DNA of 64,000 bases from Pisaster brevispinus. Taxonomy: Eukaryota > Echinodermata > Asteroidea > Forcipulatida > Asteriidae. The notes beneath the pieces are model-generated. The model was not told where the DNA came from and made no database searches. It saw only the letters and a program-made list of their open reading frames with translations. How positions within the stretch are numbered: the stretch's first letter is position 1; every line of letters starts with the position of its first letter. Positions 1-48,606 of the stretch are shown one piece after another. Position numbers and translations under genes: made by a program. The DNA is taken from contig JAMKCF010000008.1 in NCBI GenBank assembly GCA_023634235.1, positions 14,041,676 through 14,105,675 on the forward strand, in the 5' to 3' direction.

Positions 1-1021
1 ACGGTCTTTCTTTTCCGAATTTGGTTGAGTTTGTCTACCGATTCCCATATTCTATTTCCTTCCTAACAAAATGGCTATCCGCATCTGCCTGTTTACGAAC
101 AGAAACGGAATCACGGCCCTTCAGCCCGGCTAGATTTGGGATACGTTTTGCTGTCATCCGATACTTTCCTAAAATAGTATTCAAATATCTCCCTGTAAAT
201 ATATCTATCCCCGGAATAGGCGAGGTAGGCCTACTTATAGCAAATATAGAAAAGGTGGTTGAACGGGGTGAACGGGTTCCTTTACTTATATACCTGCATG
301 GTAAGACATTTGAGCTGCGCTTTGGGGGTCTTGACCGTTTTCATGCACATTTCTCTGATCTTATTTAGGCAACATTTTTCTCGCTGTGTCATGTTGACCT
401 CAAGGGCATACAAGCAATTATTTCATTTTATTTCTCAGACCCTACGGTACAAATGCATTATACTCGAGTTTTGTACGGACGCAGGTATTTTCGTCTCCCT
501 AACTGGGAAAGACCCACGACGTATGGCCAGCCTGTTGTACACATTTTTTTTTAAACCCGCTGGATATTTTTCGAGGCTAGCCAACCCTATTAAATAACCC
601 ATTTTCACTATTAGTTCGTTGCCGTGTAATGGATTCACGCCTCGGCTGTTTCTCATTGATATTACAGGACAAGGTGTCAATAAAGTAAAAGGGAACTGGG
701 TTAGAAATATTTAAACATAAAACTAGAAAACACTGTTCACTAACCTCAGGAGTTACTGAAGTAAAAAATGGTGCATTTCATTAACGAATCAATTTCCGGT
801 TTTCTTGGAAGAACCGAACGGACACTTAGAGAGGAACGATTAAAGAGGGTTTCTAAGATCAAATTCAGTCCTGCGATGCACTTATTTCCCAACAAATAGA
901 GTTCCTATGAAAGTAGAAACAAGTAACAAGCCTCTAACCTCACAATAAAATGGTGGGAAATGACATGGTTATTTGTGCACTTTCAGTGGGAAATTCGAAA
1001 CATGACGTCCTTACAACTAGG

Positions 1022-1350
1022 CTGTGCTTTTGATGAAACAAGCATGGAATTCGGCAGACAGTCAGAGCATGTCATGAGCAAGATGTTTTGCCTATATGCC
1101 CATCAGATTTGTCCTTTGACAAACATATAGGTAGAATAGACCGTGTAAGTCTCGCGCGTATTCGAAATTTGTTTCGGACCGCGTTGGTCCCACGTGCATT
1201 GCTCTCAGGAATGAAGGAAACAAAGTCACGTGCTTTAACCGGTATCGATGTTCGATTACGCGCGACACCCGCGCAGTCTAAAGCAAACAATGACAGCCAT
1301 TTTGAAAATTGAGAAAGTTGCTTGTTATTCTACCTATATTTTCTCAAAGC
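1022..1350. repeat. Foldback repeat with TAGGTAGAATAACAAGC arms, interrupted by a nested element
   Basis: The region resembles 10586-10765: both contain ATGGAATT.GGCA, GATTTGTCCTTTGA and ATATAGGTAGAATA. The end of the region (near 1318) reads TTGCTTGTTATTCTACCTAT, the reverse complement of the left arm as it appears at 10690. The copy here is split by a 140-bp element at 1139-1278; the copy at 10.6 kb is uninterrupted. Confidence 0.7.
1139..1278. mobile_element. TA-flanked MITE, GACCGTGCAAGTCTCGCGCG family, copy 1
   Basis: This 140-bp foldback sits between TA dinucleotides (1137-1138 and 1279-1280). Its left end is GACCGTGTAAGTCTCGCGCG and its right end is a diverged inverse with GCGCGACACCCGCGCAGTC. 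The interior holds the GGACC..TTGGTCC palindrome also found in the other copies. It lies inside the repeat at 1022-1350, whose unfilled paralogue is at 10690. TA duplication is characteristic of Tc1/mariner-type transposition. No transposase is encoded. Confidence 0.8.
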
Positions 1351-3589
1351 ACAAATCTGCGATGGCCCCATATCCAAATATCTTTCTCATAACACAATCC
1401 GAGTGTGTGCCAATTCCATGCCTGTATCAACAAAGACACAATACACCCGAATGTTTCCCCTATCTGCCCCACTTTAGCATGGAGTAACTTTTACGTCGCT
1501 GAGTTCTTTGATACAATATGGCTCGGAGTTTGGAACAGTATCGAGGTCAAAATGGCTGTTTACTTTTCCGTACAGCATGACCGCGAACGTGATCGGAATA
1601 ATCAACCATACATTCATTTTACTGGTACAATCATACATCATTTACGCAACCATACTTGATCGTAGTTGAAGTGAGCATACAGTATACATGTGGTTCAAAA
1701 GAACCACTGGCAAGTATATTTTTTACTGAGCCTAATTTCATAGGGGAAAAAATGCTTATTAATGTTTGCAGCTTAGCACACCTTTGCAGGACACCAATCA
1801 CCACTTATATTAATTGCATGGTAGTTTGGACGGTAACCTGTTTCTGTCAAGCAACGTTCTTCTTTGCGCGGATTTGTGTGCTGTAATAGCTCTATAAAAT
1901 TGGCAAATTTTTTAATGATCATCCAATAAATATATAAACCAGTGAGTTTAGTCCGAATGGTACGGAGTCCTGAAAGTGCCATCCAACTTGTTGAGATCTC
2001 GACGAAAACAAAATTACCAAGAGATGGGCAACATGCCTGCTCCAGATTATCGTCTTTAATACAACTAGGTGTGGTTGACGAAATCTGACAGCCACGTTAT
2101 TGCCGGCTACTTGGAAAATTACTTTCTGGAAATGTCAACCTATAAATCCCCTGGTTCACGGAGGGATGACAACAATATCAGCACATCTCTACGCTCATGA
2201 CTTCTTCAATCATGGATTATTCCGTCATCATGTGATACAAACCGTTAATTAGTTGACTTAATCAAATTTACATGTTTACAGGTTGCTGTTATCTTGAGAT
2301 GTCTTATAAGTCAGAATCACATTCAGTCGATGGCATTTCTAGAGCTCCGTAAAATTGTGTAACGTGGTACACAATGTGGAGCATAATCACTGAACTTAAC
2401 TTAAAGTTTCGGGGAAACTGACCTCAAGTATATTGCCTGGACAGACAATATAAATAATCATTAATTGTATTCTCATGTAAAATCATTACATGTATATTTG
2501 TTTTCTTTAACTCAACACTCTGGGAAAAAAAACTTGATGAGCGTTACCACGGTAACGAAATAACATTCATATCACAATCAGCTGATCCAATATTTGCACC
2601 TTCACGAATAAACAGTCCCCCCTTCCAATTAAATAGAATTATCATTTTCCATCAGTAAATATTAATACTGCGCACCATTGTTTTAATAAAAGCTAATGGT
2701 CTTGTTTTTGAGGAGGTATTGGCCTTATGGGGAGTTCGTCTCTTGTATCAGACCACATTCGACAGTTGTCTAGTTTGCATTTGTCTTCTTTGTTATTTAA
2801 AGAATAACATTTGTTTTTGTAGTTGATTAGTTTATTAACTGTCCAATTTGAAGAAGAAAAAGGTTACAGTTTTTAAAAAGGGCTGCTAGGTCTCAGGACA
2901 CTCTCTAGTTACAGTCACGGAATCCCCGTGATATTTTGTATCAAAGCTTAAGTCTCCCCGTAGTATCTTCGGCGGTAGCCCCGGGCGTCGATGTGAGCGC
3001 ACGCAACACGAGCACAATTTTCGCACCCGGGTGCAATTTATCAAGAACGTGGTCCGTCGGGATGTTGAGTTATTTTGACGGCCGAGGAAAAGCAGCCTTT
3101 CATCACTTCATCTGGACCACCTTTCCTTTTATCACTCGCTAATCTCCTATTTCCAGAGAAGTCATGGATATCTCTTCGAATCACACTCTTCGGGTTGTTG
3201 TCTGTTCGGATTGGGGGGGGGGGTTATAGTAACACACACTTTTACACTGAATTGTATGATTGTTTCATGATGATGAATATTCACTTTTGGGCAATCCCAA
3301 CTTTTGTTTTTCCACATTATTCCTCTGCATGTTTATGTAGGCCTATTTGTATGTAACAGTCATACAAATAAAACACATAATTTGGGTTGTTTTCCAAATT
3401 GTTGTTATCTTAGCGTTCCTAATACTCACCCGAACCGCACATTGTAAATGCCCCCCCCCCCCCCCCCCCAACCTCCTACGGAATCAATCAACCAGAATGT
3501 TGAAGTTTAACTCCAAGAGTGAACAAAACAACTGTTGAAAATTGAAAATGTAAATGTTCACAGATTTACACATAACTTATATAGTGTAT

Positions 3590-4030
3590 TGGCACAGTAG
3601 ATGGGAGTGGAAAACTTCCTTAAAAATACTTTCGCTCGAAATGCTACAGTTTTTTGAGAAATATGTCAAACAAACAGTTTTGATCTCGCGAGTCCAAACC
3701 CGATGTTTGACAAGAGTGAAAACATATACATGAAATGGGTTTCCCCACTTTTTTCTTGTGACTCCGATGATCGAGTGAGCTTAAACTTTCGCTGGTTTGT
3801 TATTTCATGTATAATAATGTTGGGCATCAAGTAATAAACCACAAGGGAAATGGGTAAATTTTTTAAATATTTGGGTTTGAACAAAGAAAAATTGACTGGA
3901 GCGGGACTTGAACCAACGACCTCCGGATTAACGTACCGGCGCTCTACCAACTGAGCTATCCAGCTCCATGTTGGCGGTCTCCCTATTAGTCAATATCTTT
4001 GTTTGGGGTGCCATTCAACCGTTAGCTGCC
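3590..4030 (-). repeat. Dispersed repeat containing a tRNA-like segment
   Basis: A block reading GAAAACTTCCTTAAAAATAC to the tRNA-like segment at 3894-3965 and on to TGTTGGCGGTCTCCCT recurs in parts: the left part near 5418-5600, and the tRNA-like part with flank TTTAAAAATTTACCCATT and TGTTGGCGGTC at 57 kb. It is therefore a multi-copy element and not a unique tRNA locus. Confidence 0.7.
3894..3965 (-). tRNA. tRNA-like sequence (GTT loop), probably repeat-derived pseudo-tRNA
   Basis: Read on the minus strand, 72 bases fold as a cloverleaf: acceptor AGCTGGA pairs with TCCAGTC at six of seven positions, the D arm contains TAGCTCAGTTGG (A box), and the T loop contains GGTTCAAGTCC (B box). The anticodon loop is ACGTTAA, giving GTT (Asn), but base 33 is C instead of the near-universal U. 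The anticodon and T stems each have a mismatch. Homologous segments at 57 kb differ in the anticodon. I take it as part of a repeat, not a working tRNA. Confidence 0.55.
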
Positions 4031-4367
4031 GTGTAGCCAGGGATCACACCCAAGTTTACGATACAACATGGGAATAATGTTGGGTCACATGAAGTACGGA
4101 CACTGGTTTGTATGGTTTCCACTAACTTTAATGACATTATATAAACTCTGGTCTCACATCCGTATTGAGAAATAAAAAATGGTTATTTGGTCGTCCAAAT
4201 GGGCCAACAAACAAAAAACCTGTAAGTGGCTGTAATACTGTATAAATCGCCGTGCATGTTTTTAATTAGCAATGCCATTAATATTTAACAGTAGATTCAT
4301 CGTTTAGATGTATGATCGCTATTGATTTTTCTGCCAAGTCATTGACCGTTTGGAGACTTTACGCCTT

Positions 4368-4552
4368 TTATAGGGTTGTGTCGTCATGATCAAAGCAGGC
4401 TTGTGGCTGGCTGCTTATGGAATTATGAACTCTCACCCAGTTACTGTACGCGTGCGTCCTCCCTCCCTATCTACGAAGAGCGCGTGTGTGCTGTACCTGG
4501 GCGAGCGTACGGTCACAAGTCTTCTTTGATCATGACGACACAGCCCCTTTAA
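4368..4552. mobile_element. Short foldback (MITE-like) element
   Basis: The left arm GTTGTGTCGTCATGATCAAA is repeated inverted at the right end as TTTGATCATGACGACACAGC, about 38 bp of near-perfect pairing including the GGCTTGTG/CACAAGTC extension. The arms enclose about 100 bp rich in G and C, ending CTGGGCGAGCGTAC. No coding capacity. Confidence 0.75.
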
Positions 4553-4867
4553 CACGGAAGGAGCAAAAAAAACCACAAAAACACCACGTTTCTGTTAATA
4601 AACGGATGGTGGAAGCGGATTAGTGTACAGCAGTAAATTTACATCTAATTGTCTTTAAAAAAAATTGCACCTTGCAAGAATAAAGCTTAAGACGCCACCA
4701 CTTTAAAGGTGTAACGCATCATTGGTTTTGGGATTGAAGGTAACTTTTACTTTCACCGCCCCGTTTTCCATGAACACACTTAAACCATGGAGGAAGAAAT
4801 ATTTTCATCAACATTTTCGCTGATCACGGGAACTCACCAAATTCCGGTTTATGTTTTGATTCAACTG

Positions 4868-5045
4868 GGAACGAGATTGTAATTAGAGGGAACGAAATAA
4901 TACCTCGACGGAAAGGGATGTTATTTCGAGGAAACGTATTATTATTTTGAGGGAATGGAATATTATGAGGGAACGGAATGTTATTTCGGGGGAACGGACT
5001 ATATTTCGAAGGAACGGAATGTTATTTCGAGGGAACGAAACATCA
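4868..5045 (+). repeat. Degenerate minisatellite, GGAACGGAATGTTATTTCGA units
   Basis: About seven degenerate copies of a 20-26 base unit, best seen as GGAACGGAATGTTATTTCGA. It ends only about 90 bases before the exon at 5134. The same unit family occurs mainly in inverse orientation at 19360-19610; both arrays are followed within about 30 bases by GGGCTCCGT, so they belong to one dispersed element. Confidence 0.75.
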
Positions 5046-5133
5046 CTTTTCTTAAAATGTCCTCATAGGGGCTCCGTGCTTTTGTAATTTTCTGGGATTA
5101 AATAGATCCTCTGTATCTTTTTCTTTATTTCAG

Positions 5134-42196
<37,063 letters not shown>

Positions 42197-43560
42197 TAAG
42201 TGTAGATGAACCTAGGATGAACACTGAAGCGGTAGTGCGGCACTCTGGTTTGTTCCAACTACACGTCGAGAAATCAATGTCAACGAAATAGTAGGGGTAT
42301 AGACCATAGAAAGAGAGGAGAATGCATAAGAATAGCCGCCTGAGTGGTTTATTGGAGTCGAGAGTACCCTACTTCTCGTGGTTTTCTATCGGCCCTACAA
42401 TTGTAGACCAGACCAAGTGTTTTTGGAGAGATAACAACCTTGTTCTCATGTGAAACTCGTCCCTGTACCAAAGACCACGAGAACGCCATAACTTAAACAA
42501 GTGTACATGAAGTACACATCCTCGGTTTCATGGTTGAGCGTCTTTACACACTTTAGGAGCAGTGGAGTGTGGTTTGATTTGAACTTACTTTTTGCCGAGT
42601 TTACCAACATGGGGATTCTAGCTACATTGCTAGTCACATCATTTGCGATGTTTTATAACTACATTGGAGAGTCAGACTTTCCAAGCACCAGGATTTAGAA
42701 ATCCAGACAGTGGTTGAAACAACAAGCGTTCGACCCGCGTCCGTTACAAAATCAGTTGACAAACTTACAAGACACCGAGTAAGAAAATGTGGGGAAAACA
42801 CTACATCCCATACGGAGGAGGTGCAGCAATTACTGGTGCATGTAATCTTACAACATCGACAGTTTTGTCTTCACGAGTGGAGATAATTTAGAGTGACTTC
42901 ATTGAACTTAGCCTATCATAAGTAGGGGTTCCCCTCGCAATCGCTAGCCCCGCCTTTTTATGCAAATATATGTAAATTACCTTTAAAAAAAACGTACCAA
43001 CTGCTTTTAATGTTGTTGCAAAAACGTCCGAACGGAAGTTTTTTGTGATTGTTACTTTACTTTAGGTCTATTTAATACGTTCTCACAGAGGCTTCATAAG
43101 AACTATTTGTTATGATCGATCCACTGTTTTATAATTTATTTAAGGCATTCACATCGCTAGAGGACGATTGCTTGGGCAAAACTGCTATTTTAAAATGCCC
43201 GTCCACGTGCTTAGATTTGAATTACGAGAATTCCCGGCAGATCATTCTAAAAGGTATTATACATTGCTAACTACCAAACAAGTAAAAAAAACCACCGTTA
43301 ATGCCCCAATACTTGTACTTATTTCGATTTGCCAGATCGAAATAAGCACATGAAGGACGTATATAAAAACCCTGACAAGTCATGAACAGTGACCCAATGT
43401 TTTCTCAAAAACGTCACCATATTCAAAAGGTGGTTTTACTGGTGTCGATCCTTACTAGAAATCTGTAAGATATGGGTGCAAGTCCTCTCTTTAATACCAA
43501 TGATTTTTTCCTTTAACATAACCACGAATAATAAATGTTGGGGGGGGGGTAGGTGAGATG
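42197..43560 (+). other. Presumed 3' UTR and downstream sequence of the receptor gene
   Basis: After the TGA at 42194-42196 there is no coding sequence I recognise. The first AATAAA I noticed is at 43530-43535, followed by TGTTGGGGGGGGGGT, a G/T-rich stretch as expected downstream of a cleavage site. The UTR extent is a guess; transcripts would be needed to fix it. Confidence 0.25.
43318..43346. repeat. Short hairpin CTTATTTCGAT..ATCGAAATAAG, copy 2
   Basis: CTTATTTCGATTTGCCAGAT then CGAAATAAG forms an 11-bp perfect stem with a 7-base loop. Confidence 0.75.
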
Positions 43561-43739
43561 AGTGTAACCATATTATATGTTATCATCGTCCCCTCAACCC
43601 TTCTTCGTGTCAATATTTCAACCAAGGTCAGTCGGGCGAACGGTTACATCTTAATGCGATATTTCCGTATGGTCAGCTTTCTTCCCCGTCCTTTGACGCA
43701 GGAATCTGTTTCCACACCTGTTGGAATTGTTCAGTTCAA

Positions 43740-43995
43740 TTATCTCGTCTGTACATCGATTTACATGGTTGGGGCAACAAAGGTTGGGATTACATTCAGG
43801 TTCGAACTACCTAGCGTTGCGGCTATATTAGGGTCTGGTTCTTCGTTGAGGGACTTGTTTGGGGCTACATTAAGGTTTGGGCTACATTACGGTGCGAGGC
43901 TCGGGGCACATTCTACAATTCGATCCAATGGGCCTCTTTAGTGCACCAAAAAGTAGCCCAACATCTTGAAATATCTTGGGTTACATTTTGGTGCC
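43740..43995 (+). repeat. GGGCTACATTAAGGTT degenerate minisatellite
   Basis: Units such as TTGGGATTACATTCAGGTTC, GCGGCTATATTAGGGTCTGG, GGGGCTACATTAAGGTTTGG and TTGGGTTACATTTTGGTGCC repeat at 18-40 base spacing. Related to the blocks around 12.3-12.8 kb. Confidence 0.7.
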
Positions 43996-45469
43996 TTACA
44001 CCCATGTTACATACGGTACGTCAAGTGCTTTTGGCTGACCCCCTTGTTCATTAGTTGGCAAATAAGTTTAATTTGGACAAAAGCTTTGTGAAATTTGGCC
44101 TGCCTAACTGTTCATCACTTGGGTGCAAGTGGGAATGTAACTAATGTAATACTGGTGCGAAGGTTTTGCTGAAGTTTTTCAATCTAATAACATGAACTTT
44201 TGTCACCTGAAGCTCACTGTTAATTTAACAATACCAGAGCCGTTCATTGTGCAAATTTTATTAATAGTTCACTAATATCAATGTGTGAGTGATAAAGAAA
44301 TTAAGCTACTTATTTAAAGATGTCAATGTAAAAACAAAATAGCTCGACTAAAAGTACCGTTTTCAGGTTTGGGTTGTGACAATACGTGGGTTTGGATGTT
44401 TGAATATTTAGTATGTTAAATTGAAGACATGACTACCGTTATTTTCTTCTTTCTTACAATAATGCTATCGTTATCTTGACGTTATTTATAAGTTTGTAAC
44501 TTATGGCTATGACAATCAACAATGTGGGATTTCCGTTAAACACATATAAGTGGTAAAATGAGAACGTTCTTGGATAATTAAACAATTAAAAAAGAGATGT
44601 TTTTGTAAAAACAAAAACACATCTGGGTTACCATTTTGAAAGTTTATCGTGGTCGGAAAGTTAAGGTACTGTTTTGAAATTTTCATGGGAGCATTTTCAA
44701 ATGTAATTTGGCAATTGATCGGAATTTCTTTAAGAGGTAGTATTACCATAAGTAATGGTCAATAACGCAGTCATGATCTTGCCAACCTCTTCTGATTGAC
44801 TGAGGGTCTACCTCCTCCAAGACACCTCCAACTCACACCCACCCCAACTCCACTCCACGCCAAGCTCAACTGACAGGGTTGACTAACCTCGCGGACGTCG
44901 AATACAATTCACTCACGGGAAAGCGATTCCCCTCCAACCTGACAATAGTTAAAACACAAACAAATATCAAATGGGGTTTTACCGGTTAACAAAGCGAAAT
45001 GCAATCCTACGGAACTCAAGGCCGTCTCCATCGGGGTTTTTTCCTCGTGTGCTAATAAATGAAGTTAAACCACACTAGGTTTGGCGTGCAGGATGGTTTT
45101 GAGAGATAAAATAACAGTCGTGACATACAGTTATTTTCAGCATCGCTCCATATTGCTGTTTGTAAATTTAGTAAAGCTGTGGGGCGTTTGCGTTGATTAC
45201 TCATTACACAATGACGTGGCAATCAGGACCCTATTTCACAGTGCAGCGTAAGCACAAACAGTAGCTTGGAACAATTTGAATAAGGACGTAACTTGTTTTC
45301 TGCTTATTATTGGGTAGAATAACTTAAATGAAGGGGCACATTGCCTTCACATTGGACGCTTTGGGCTATAAAAGCATTCATTACGAAACGAATATGGTTG
45401 GAGAGATGTTAAGTAGAGTATAATGATTCACCCAAACGTCCATTGAAAATGTGTACAGTGGTTCACCTT

Positions 45470-45561
45470 TTACTTCGTGAACTAACACGGTCCGCCATTT
45501 TGTAGGACCACGTTTCTTGACTCTACAAAATTACGGACTGGGTTAGTTCACGAAGTAAAAT
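45470..45561. repeat. Long hairpin, arms TTTTACTTCGTGAACTAAC
   Basis: TTTTACTTCGTGAACTAACA, then CGGTCCGCCATTTTGTAG, is repeated inverted as CTACAAAATTACGGACTG and GGTTAGTTCACGAAGTAAAA around a 15-base loop. The stem is about 38 bp with few mismatches; it may be a foldback element reduced to its arms. Confidence 0.85.
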
Positions 45562-46355
45562 GAAAACCACACAGTTTCGAGGGATATTTGTCATTATGTT
45601 CTACTTTTGAAACATTCTTTCCAACCATATTCATTTCACTCACAAAAACCGCTTGTTATATCCCGCTTTTTGAAGTTGCCCCTGCATGGTTTCCAGTGCG
45701 CAAGTGACAAGGATAGTTCTATTTCTCGTTTTGTTTTAAGGCATCCGACCATTATTTTGTTGTTCAACTTCAGACTCAGTTTGGTCAATAATGAGGAAAC
45801 GAAGTTCAGTTTATGGCCCCCTAAACACCCAAAAGAAACACCAAATTATGTTTTAAGTCTCGTGTGTAAATTTAATTTAAGCATTTGGGGAAACTTGGGT
45901 TTCCACGTACTTTACCGTGTGTGACGGCGAAAACAAAATCATGCACTAATTAAGCGGGGCCCCAACGTTCGGGACTTGCACTGTCTACTCCGTGCTGTAT
46001 ACTTTTCAACCGTTTTTGACCGCGGAGAACAGTGTTGTTTGAGCCTTTGCGAAAAGTACGGGAAGACTGGGAAAAGCAGGAGCAAGTTAAGAAGGCGTTT
46101 CAAATAAAATCATCCAAAAATATTATTGGTTGAAGCAAAACAGCTGAATCTCATGAGAATTTATACGCTGGCTGGTCAGGAAAACGGTCCCTAGAAATTG
46201 TTTTATTTCAGAACTGGCTTTAAAAACAACTTTCATAAGATCTGAATCTGCGATCTGGTTAATCGGACGCGGCAATGAAAGTTATATTGGTGTAAGTGAA
46301 CAAGAGCGGTTTAAAACAACACTATTTGTTAATTTGATTGCTGCTGGTTGTTTTT

Positions 46356-46380
46356 TGTTTCGATTGCTGAGATCGAAACA
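46356..46380. repeat. Short hairpin GTTTCGAT..ATCGAAAC, copy 3
   Basis: TGTTTCGATTGCTGAGATCG then AAACA; same family as 36706, 43318 and 48221. Confidence 0.65.
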
Positions 46381-48220
46381 AATCGAATCAAAGTGTGAAC
46401 TTTTTTTTCGTTGCTTTCACTCAAACGTGGTCACCAAATTGGATGAGATGTTCACAAATTGTTTGTATGGTGTAGTTGGGGAAAACTAGAGAGTAGGAAT
46501 GAACTTACTCTCACAAAAACAAAAACAATAAAAAAAACTATCCCTTAAGGAAACCTGAGCTCATATTTAATAGCACCCCCAGCCCCGACATTAAAGATCA
46601 GAAAGCCTCGGGCGATCAATTGTTAATTTTCAGGATTTTTTTCCAGGGGCCTACATTAGTTCAGAGACCCCAGTGGCCGTCACACTGAGTATATGAAAAA
46701 CAATTTGAAAAGCGTTGAACCTTTCTAGTTACAATTATCGAGATACAAGGTGTTTATTTTCACTTAGTTCTGAGCAACCGCAAAAGGTCCAACGCGGCAA
46801 GTATTTTCCCCCTTTTTTATCACTGTGTATACATTGCTCCATTTGGCATATCTAGATTGCATACACAAGTTAAATTATACTACAATATTGTATATTATAC
46901 AGTGCTTATCATACACCAAAATATCAAAATGTTTTCTTAATGCTTCAGAGAATCACATGCTTTTTAAATCCGAGCATAGGTCTAGCACTTGACAATGTGC
47001 AGTGTGGTTTTCTCGCTCTTTTTTATTTGTATTATTATAATTTTTCTTTACAAAGACATCATGTTCTGGCATGAATTGATTTAATACTTCGGCAAGAAAT
47101 GATAAATTACGTTACGGTTCATGTTCCCTTTTACGTTAAAAGTCATTTGCCAAAGTGCACACTTTCGTAACGTCCGTTTGACTTTACGGGAGAGTGATTT
47201 TAATAAATGTATTGTCACATAATATGTCTCTATTGATTTTACGATTTTACCCTCTGTATGAAATAAAGTGCATGATTCCATTCAAGAGGTATGCAACATA
47301 TTTCAAGCAACACCGTTAACGTGAAGTAATAAATAAAGACATTTCTATTGGTCTTACTGCCTATGTTTGACCGGCGTTTGCATGGCCGATCGAGGGCGCC
47401 CTGTATCTAAAACTGAATGCAGAAAGCAAATGCTATCGTCTCGAAATTCAAAAGGAACTATTTCTAGTGATTGACACTGATGTGAACTTTGATAATCACT
47501 GAGCTTTAAGATTGAAAGTAATAAGTTATTAATGTGACGGCACTTTAAGAGAGCATTGTGATTATGATGACCACATCTACAGTTTGTTACATTATTTTAT
47601 CTGACATGTCTCAATTTATACTTTGCTCTATAAAACATGCAAACTCGCTTCCCGAACGGTAACAATGCATTGCAAACAACAATATTCCCAATCTTTTACG
47701 TATACACTATCCGTTTTTCACTCGCTCACACACCCTACGGTAATATCACACCGTTTTCTGATATCCGGTGTATAGGGTATGAGATTACGTCGATCAGTCA
47801 TAACATATCCATCAAGAGATGACAGAAACTCAACCCATCATTCCAGGAAAAAAGAATATTAACGCTCGAGGGGCTGGAAAATAACAACTGAAAGAGTTCT
47901 GATGACATTTGGTGGAGATAGGTGAGTCGATGGAGAAAGGGATCTTCAACTACGCAAGGACTTGTTTACGATTCTTATAAAAGAGAGACTCAATCGAAAT
48001 AGATTTAACTCAGATATCTCTGTCATACTTTGATATCAAACAATACCTTAAAGATATTTTACACAGGGTTTTTCAATGTTAGAAGAAAAAATAGTATTAT
48101 TTTCAATTTAAAAGATCGCCACTTAGGAAGTTTATGCCAGTTCCAACCCTGCAAAGAGATATCTTCGTCTGGAGAGGTGGAAAGGAAATAGCAATTTAAG
48201 ATCCTCCATATCACCATCTC

Positions 48221-48249
48221 TTATTTCGATTTACCGGAATCGAAATAAA
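48221..48249. repeat. Short hairpin TTATTTCGATT..AATCGAAATAA, copy 4
   Basis: TTATTTCGATTTACCGGAAT then CGAAATAA gives an 11-bp stem; downstream GTCGGATATGAACGTGCATG parallels GCACATGAAGGACGTATA after copy 2. Confidence 0.75.
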
Positions 48250-48382
48250 GTCGGATATGAACGTGCATGAAACCCCTACTGAGAAAAACCTCTTTCCGTT
48301 TTCGTTGTTTTCACAAAATGATAAGCACTTAATTTGAAGAAAGGTGTGTAGGTTGTTGTGATGGTGTGTTTATCGAAGGCTA

Positions 48383-48606
48383 CACACTAAAGACTTCCTG
48401 GTCAGAAGTGACCCGGATCCCGTGGGTCCTGACCCAATTCTGGGTCAGTCTGGCCCGTAATTTGCATCAAAATGACCCAGAAAAGGGTCACAATGAAGCA
48501 CAATCTGAGTGAAATTTTCAATTTGTAAGCTACTTTATGGGTAAGCCTGACCCCGATATGGGTCAGGCTACCTGGCACCCGGAATCGGGGTCACTTTTCA
48601 CCCATG
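48383..48606. mobile_element. GGGTCAGAATTGACC-family element
   Basis: TA, then CACACTAAAGACTTCCTGGT and CAGAAGTGACCCGGATCCCG. Right half contains CCTGACCCCGATATGGGTCA and CCCGGAATCGGGGTCACTTT. The right terminus is worn. Confidence 0.75.

Larger units (their letters stand above)
1..5133. other. Presumed intron 5' of the first visible exon; no gene recognised
   Basis: The exon at 5134 starts in phase 0 with a splice acceptor, so sequence upstream is most simply intron. I read all frames for Cache-domain or signal-peptide coding sequence and found none. Contents that I can name: a foldback element nested in another repeat (1022-1350), a tRNA-like repeat (3590-4030), a short foldback (4368-4552), a minisatellite (4868-5045), an 18-base C run near 3450 and a G run near 3211. 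The stretches 1-1020 and 1350-3590 show nothing I recognise. Confidence 0.6.

Noticed and set aside
3450..3468. Long C homopolymer, and similar C or G runs at 3211, 21370, 43540 and 56153
   Set aside because: Simple homopolymers are common in this genome and carry no further information; lengths may also be affected by sequencing.
1..5133. Search for Cache-domain and signal-peptide exons
   Set aside because: None of the open frames shows the pattern of a Cache domain or suitable phase-0 donor leading to 5134; the exons probably lie upstream of the window.
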